A DNA stretch of 10,104 bases. It comes from Fimbriimonadia bacterium (GTDB lineage Bacteria; Armatimonadota; Fimbriimonadia; Fimbriimonadales; Fimbriimonadaceae). The notes under the pieces are model-generated. The model worked only from the letters and a program-made list of their open reading frames with translations, was not told the DNA's origin and ran no database searches. Positions 6,819 to 10,104 of the stretch are shown in pieces (position 1 is the first letter of the stretch; each line of letters begins with the position of its first letter). The stretch lies in contig JALGXY010000346.1 of NCBI GenBank assembly GCA_029824495.1, positions 1-10,104 of the forward strand. Direction: 5' to 3'. The translations under genes were made by a program, and so were the position numbers.

Positions 6819-7421
6819 GTGTTCGTGACATTCGAAGGGCCAGAAGGTTCAGGGAAATCGACAGCGCTTCGTGCCGTGTCTGAATGGCTGAAAGATGCCG
6901 GTCACGAAGTGCTCGAAACCCGAGAGCCGGGCGCGGGTGAGGTCGGCAAAAAGATCCGTGACATTCTTCTTCACGGTGAAGAGCTTCTCGGCACCACAGA
7001 AACGTTCCTTTTCTTGGCCGATCGAAGCCACCACATCAAGTCGATTGTCCGACCGGCGCTTTCTGAAGGCAAGGTTGTGCTCTGCGACCGCCATGCCGAT
7101 TCCACCGTTGTGTACCAAGGACACGCCCGAGGCATGGATGTGGGGCTCCTTCGAGAGCTCAATCGAATTGCAACAGACGGCTTGAAGCCCGATCTCACGC
7201 TCCTGATCGATCTGCCGCCCGAGATCGGGCTGGGTCGAATCACAAACAAGGACCGGCTTGACGCTGAACCGCTCGAGTTTCATGAGAAGGTCCGTCATGG
7301 ATTCCTGACAGAAGCGCAGCTAGAGCCAGGTCGATGGGTGGTCGTAGACGGGTCTCACGACCCAGCATCGACGGCTGCCGCCTGCTTCGAGTCGATTATC
7401 GAACGTCTGAAAGGGAACTGA
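6819..7421 (+). CDS. tmk: Thymidylate kinase (dTMP kinase)
   Basis: It phosphorylates dTMP to dTDP with ATP in the cytoplasm, a step needed for dTTP supply. The 200 residues (usual family length about 200-215) show the P-loop FEGPEGSGKST (5-15), TREPG (34-38), the nucleotide-binding FLFLADRSHHI (63-73), a DRH motif in place of DRY/DRF followed by DSTVVYQG (90-101), LIDLPPEIGLGRI (129-141) and the lid region KDRLDAEPLEFHEKVRHGFL (144-163). Start: GTG, forced because an in-frame TAA lies at 6807-6809 and the P-loop begins five residues in. No ribosome-binding site is visible. It is divergent from glcD and lies 25 bases before the LolA/thioredoxin-like gene, with which it probably forms an operon. 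Confidence 0.94.
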   Translation: MFVTFEGPEGSGKSTALRAVSEWLKDAGHEVLETREPGAGEVGKKIRDILLHGEELLGTTETFLFLADRSHHIKSIVRPALSEGKVVLCDRHADSTVVYQGHARGMDVGLLRELNRIATDGLKPDLTLLIDLPPEIGLGRITNKDRLDAEPLEFHEKVRHGFLTEAQLEPGRWVVVDGSHDPASTAAACFESIIERLKGN

Positions 7422-7429
7422 ATCTTGTC

Positions 7430-7435
7430 AGGAGG
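7430..7435 (+). promoter_or_regulatory. Strong Shine-Dalgarno AGGAGG
   Basis: The best ribosome-binding site in the window. It lies 11 bases before GTG at 7447 and 14 before the adjoining ATG at 7450; the spacing favours the GTG, so the downstream gene is placed from 7447. Confidence 0.65.
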
Positions 7436-7446
7436 GTTATTCTAAA

Positions 7447-8562
7447 GTGATGGTGTCTCTGCTTTTTCTCACCGCGGTTGGTCTCCAGCAGGAGCATCCA
7501 GTCGAACGCTATCGCCAGTATCATGAGAGTGCACCGGCACTGCAGGTCGATCTGAAGTTGACCTCTCCCCAGCTCAATGCGGTCGGGCGCGGCAGAATGA
7601 GTGTCGGAACGGGATTCGAGCAGAGCTACCGCATGGCCTTCTCCAGCATCGACATGGAGCTGGTTCAGGATTCCGAAAGCCGGGTCACGCTCCTGTATCA
7701 CAAGGACAAAACCTACGAGATTTTTGGTCGCTTGGGAGCCTCAGCCCAGCCGCATCCAGACTGGAATGCGATGGTGAAGATGGCCTATCCGCTCTTCTTG
7801 GCCAGCTCAGACATCGACCAGGCCGGACAGATCCTCAACCTTCCCACCCGATCAGACGGAGAGACTCGGTGGAAGAAGGTCGGTGTCCGCAGAGTCGGGT
7901 TAAACACCATCGACAAGATCAGGCTCTCGGCGCCAGATGGTGGGACTCCAGGCATCACGATTGAGATCGACCAGTTGGGCAGACCATGGTCATATCATCT
8001 CGGGCTCAGCTCACCAACCGGCCGTTTCGAAGTCACCGTTGCGATTTCGAACTGGACTCGGCAGGTCACCAACAAAGATCAGTTCAAGACAGATCCTCCG
8101 CTGGGATACACCCCACTCAACATTCCCTATCCACACTTCCCGATCTCTCCTGGCCACCGATTTCAGCTCGCAGACCTGCCTGATGGATTGAGCGGAAAGG
8201 ACATATCGCTCAGCAGCCTCTATGGCAAGAATGGGGTGGTCCTCTACTTCACTGACCCTTCGTGTGAAGTCAGCAAAAAGGCCGAAGACGAAATGAGGCA
8301 AGTGAGAAGCCTGCTCGAGAAGGATGGGATCAAGATGGTCGAGATCTCCCTCAGCACGGTCAAACCGTCAAAAGACAAGAAGGACTCGAAGCGGCAATTG
8401 ATCTGGGACAAGAGCGGCAAGATTGAGCGATCTGTCGACATTCCGGCGACGCCATGGCTGTTTCGCGTTGCTTCAGACGGCATCATCGTCAGCGCCTGGG
8501 GCGGCTGGAAGCCTGGTTCAGCGGCAAAGATCGCGAAGACTCTGGCTGGTGTTGCAGACTAG
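7447..8562 (+). CDS. Secreted fusion of a LolA-like domain and a thioredoxin-like domain with a single Cys
   Basis: The 371 residues start with a short hydrophobic segment (VSLLFLTAVG, 3-12), probably a signal peptide although it has no basic residue. Residues 16-215 look like a LolA-like or DUF2092-type half-barrel: a RYRQYHESAPALQVDLKL opening, then repeated beta stretches such as FEQSYRMAFSSI, RVTLLYHKDKTYEIFG and ITIEIDQLGRPWSYHLGLSS. A linker rich in Pro (216-236) leads to a thioredoxin/peroxiredoxin-like domain (237-371): FQLADLPDG, ISLSSLYGKNGVVLYFTDPSC (253-273), a cis-Pro site at TPW (335-337), and a closing helix. The usual CxxC is replaced by a lone Cys273 (SCEVSKK), the only cysteine in the protein. 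Similar LolA-redoxin fusions occur, as I recall, in Planctomycetes and Armatimonadota; function is unknown. It probably acts in the periplasm, as an envelope sensor or redox-related protein. Its stop is shared with the facing gene in a CTAG. Confidence 0.72.
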   Translation: MMVSLLFLTAVGLQQEHPVERYRQYHESAPALQVDLKLTSPQLNAVGRGRMSVGTGFEQSYRMAFSSIDMELVQDSESRVTLLYHKDKTYEIFGRLGASAQPHPDWNAMVKMAYPLFLASSDIDQAGQILNLPTRSDGETRWKKVGVRRVGLNTIDKIRLSAPDGGTPGITIEIDQLGRPWSYHLGLSSPTGRFEVTVAISNWTRQVTNKDQFKTDPPLGYTPLNIPYPHFPISPGHRFQLADLPDGLSGKDISLSSLYGKNGVVLYFTDPSCEVSKKAEDEMRQVRSLLEKDGIKMVEISLSTVKPSKDKKDSKRQLIWDKSGKIERSVDIPATPWLFRVASDGIIVSAWGGWKPGSAAKIAKTLAGVAD

Positions 8563-8978
8563 TCCATCAAGACTCGGCGTGCCATCACAAGGGCAGCAAA
8601 GTCGTCAATCGGCTCCGGTGGAACCTGCATCGAGGCTGGAAGCAGAAACCGCCATCCGCGTCGAGGGTTGTGTCTCCAATAAAGTTCTCGAGCCTGGAGA
8701 GAGGTGTCTTTCTCATCAACCACCAAGATTCCAATGCTCGGCAGGTGTTCGCGCACCTTCTCAGTGACCATCTTCGATTCTGTCCCTGAGCCGATCACAA
8801 CCATCGAAAAGTCTTCGTGGTCTCCCGCTTCAGACACGGCCTCAATCAAAGAGTCGGTCGGCTCCACCTTGTGCCACAGCAGACTGACCGAGCCGTCACT
8901 CTCTCTTCGAGCCAGGGCGAAGCCACACTTTGCATGACCAGGATCGATCGCCAGGATAACCTTCACCTGGTCATTCAT
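8559..8978 (-). CDS. YqgF/RuvX-like RNase-H-fold nuclease, cyanobacterial type
   Basis: The 139 residues form a compact YqgF-type RNase H fold. AIDPGHAKCGFALA (10-23) carries the first acidic residue (Asp12), VVIGSGT (60-66) is the second strand, VVDEKDTSLQARELYW (86-101) replaces the usual VDERxSTxxA, and PIDDFAAL (123-130) supplies the last Asp. All three acidic positions are kept, so nuclease activity is plausible. RuvX/YqgF in E. coli trims pre-16S rRNA. The DEKDTSLQARELYW to RRGWRFLLP to PPEPIDD pattern recalls the short cyanobacterial relatives (YW, PPRG, LLP, PPRPIDD) rather than the E. coli protein, so I give no gene symbol; the genome may hold a separate canonical ruvX. Its ATG overlaps the DUF3084 stop (ATGA) with no clear ribosome-binding site, which suggests translational coupling. 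Confidence 0.8.
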   Translation of the reverse strand: MNDQVKVILAIDPGHAKCGFALARRESDGSVSLLWHKVEPTDSLIEAVSEAGDHEDFSMVVIGSGTESKMVTEKVREHLPSIGILVVDEKDTSLQARELYWRHNPRRGWRFLLPASMQVPPEPIDDFAALVMARRVLMD

Positions 8979-10104
8979 TGAACACGGAATCCCAGAAGAA
9001 GCTGATCGCCAGCTCTCGTTTGGTTGATGGCAAAGAAAGTCACCTTAACTCTGCGGTCTGCATCCACAACTTCTTGGACGAGCCTCAGAACAGACTCTCG
9101 GCTCAGTTCTCCAACCGAGAGATCCTTCCCTACGGCCGGGATCACGCCGCGCTGCAGGACCTTGATTCGAACCTGGTTGAGCAGGAAGACCTCGAGCGCC
9201 TTCGCCACGCTGTCGTTGCCAAGACTGCCGTCGATCACAGTCGAGGCAATCTCTTCGTCGGCTCTGTAGACGACCGGATTTGGCCTGACTTCGATCTGCA
9301 GCGGAATGTACTCACCCTTGAATGAATTGAATAGTGACCGTGCGATGATCAAGAGCGGCTGTCGTTGTCCTGTCATCGCAGTGACAGCCAAAGCCGCCTG
9401 ATCGGAGCCGCTGACGGGGGGACGATTCGGGAAGGAGATCACCGGGAAGGCGACGTACTCATCCGGCTGACCAGTGACGATCGACGCTCCTAAGCCTCGT
9501 GCATAGTCGCTCGCCATCTGCATGATGTCGCTCAGCTTCTGCATCGCTTCCGCTTCGGTCAGAGAGGGGCCGACCGGCATGCGAACCAGCTCATCGCCGA
9601 GTCTTGTTAAGAGCTCGCTCGAGCGGTGGATATTCTTGCTGGCAAAAATCTCGATGCGGGCATCTCGCAACTGGTCTTGAGCCTCTTCGAGGTCGTCGTT
9701 TAGTTCAGAGAGATCTGTCTGTGCTGTGGCCAGCTTGGAGTTGACATCTTCCAGCTCGGCCCGCTGCTTGGCCAGCGCTTCGGCACTCACTTTCTGCGCT
9801 TCTGCCAGTTCTGATTCGAGTCCATTACGCTCGGAGGTGAGCCGCTTGATGTCGGCATCGAGCTGTTTGAGCCGGTTCTCCAGCTCTTCGTTGTCGCCGA
9901 TCAGCTCGAGGTTATGATCGCTGTATTCCTTGTTGTGCTGGCTGAGCGTGGCGTTGATTGCCTGCAGTTCAACCTGTTCTGATTCGAGTGACTCAAAATC
10001 AGTTCGCAGACTTGTAAGGTCAGCCTCAAGATTGACGAGGTTTTCGGTCAGCTCTTCGATATCAGAGTTCAGGCCGGCAGCTTCTCGCTCCAGTTCTTTG
10101 CTGT
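8975..10104 (-). CDS. DUF3084 family coiled-coil protein, N-terminus outside the window
   Basis: The frame is open from the stop at 8975 to the right edge (375 full codons visible); the GTG at 9790 is internal. The visible N-terminal 150 residues are a continuous coiled coil rich in Leu, Glu, Asp, Gln and Lys, with heptad-like runs such as NDDLEEAQDQLRDARIEI. It is followed by a globular domain with GASIVTGQPDEYVAFPVISF, QPLLIIARSLFNSFKGEYIP, LQIEVRPNPVVYRADEEIAS, and a final AGDQLLLGFRVQ. This C-terminal pattern (pro-rich, PxxxQxEVRPN, RVKVTFFAINxTRAGD) is that of DUF3084, a family known chiefly from Cyanobacteria, where N-terminal membrane segments precede the coiled coil; those would lie beyond this window. 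Function is not established; a membrane-anchored structural or envelope role is a guess. It is translationally coupled to the YqgF-like gene downstream. Confidence 0.82.
   Translation of the reverse strand, partial: SKELEREAAGLNSDIEELTENLVNLEADLTSLRTDFESLESEQVELQAINATLSQHNKEYSDHNLELIGDNEELENRLKQLDADIKRLTSERNGLESELAEAQKVSAEALAKQRAELEDVNSKLATAQTDLSELNDDLEEAQDQLRDARIEIFASKNIHRSSELLTRLGDELVRMPVGPSLTEAEAMQKLSDIMQMASDYARGLGASIVTGQPDEYVAFPVISFPNRPPVSGSDQAALAVTAMTGQRQPLLIIARSLFNSFKGEYIPLQIEVRPNPVVYRADEEIASTVIDGSLGNDSVAKALEVFLLNQVRIKVLQRGVIPAVGKDLSVGELSRESVLRLVQEVVDADRRVKVTFFAINQTRAGDQLLLGFRVQ

Noticed and set aside
7216..7229. Palindromic 14-mer in tmk that is the reverse complement of the one at 2812-2825
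   Set aside because: Both copies encode PEIGL in their own genes, so chance codon identity explains the match; no flanking similarity.
9788..9790. GTG at 9790 as the start of the DUF3084 gene
   Set aside because: The same frame continues open as coiled coil to the right edge; the start would break a continuous heptad region.
1..10104. tRNA, rRNA, riboswitch, CRISPR array, insertion sequence or attachment site
   Set aside because: No repeat arrays, terminal inverted repeats, transposase motifs or cloverleaf-like sequence were seen; almost every base is accounted for by protein-coding genes.

Overview
The window is almost wall-to-wall protein-coding DNA (bacterial, moderately GC-rich). Its eleven genes lie in four tightly packed transcription units, with no RNA genes, mobile elements or CRISPR. 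No stretch over 100 bases lacks a gene. The organism looks like a free-living diderm bacterium. One product has a signal peptide, alternating beta strands and a C-terminal Phe, as outer-membrane barrels do. Another is a secreted protein with a LolA-like N-terminus. The DUF3084 plus YqgF-like pair at the right edge is best known to me from Cyanobacteria. Together with the LolA-like/thioredoxin-like fusion and the flavoenzymes, this makes me suspect Armatimonadota (Fimbriimonadia-like) or a relative. That assignment is inference, not proof.

Layout. (1) Plus strand, 1-2811: the 3' part of a fused NanE/NanK gene (ManNAc-6-P epimerase plus ROK-family ManNAc kinase), an FAD amine oxidase of the monomeric sarcosine oxidase type joined to it by an ATGA overlap, then a PlsC-type acyltransferase whose annotated start is doubtful. 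(2) Minus strand, 6787 down to 2789: glcD and glcE (FAD subunits of glycolate dehydrogenase, ATGA overlap), an acyl-CoA-dehydrogenase-fold flavoprotein apparently without the usual catalytic glutamate, and a small outer-membrane barrel protein. No glcF lies in the cluster. (3) Plus strand, 6819-8562: thymidylate kinase followed by a secreted LolA-like/thioredoxin-like fusion protein with a single cysteine. (4) Minus strand, 10104 down to 8559: the C-terminal part of a coiled-coil DUF3084 protein, coupled by ATGA to a YqgF-like RNase-H-fold nuclease.

How the genes relate: unit 1 is amino-sugar catabolism coupled to oxidation of a secondary amine or N-methyl amino acid, followed by a phospholipid-synthesis acyltransferase. 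Unit 2 is built around oxidation of a small hydroxy-acid. Unit 3 combines nucleotide supply with an envelope protein. Unit 4 is a conserved pair of unclear role. Units 1/2 and 3/4 converge with overlapping 3' ends, and units 2/3 diverge from a gap of only 31 bases. The tetramer GATC is strongly over-represented throughout.
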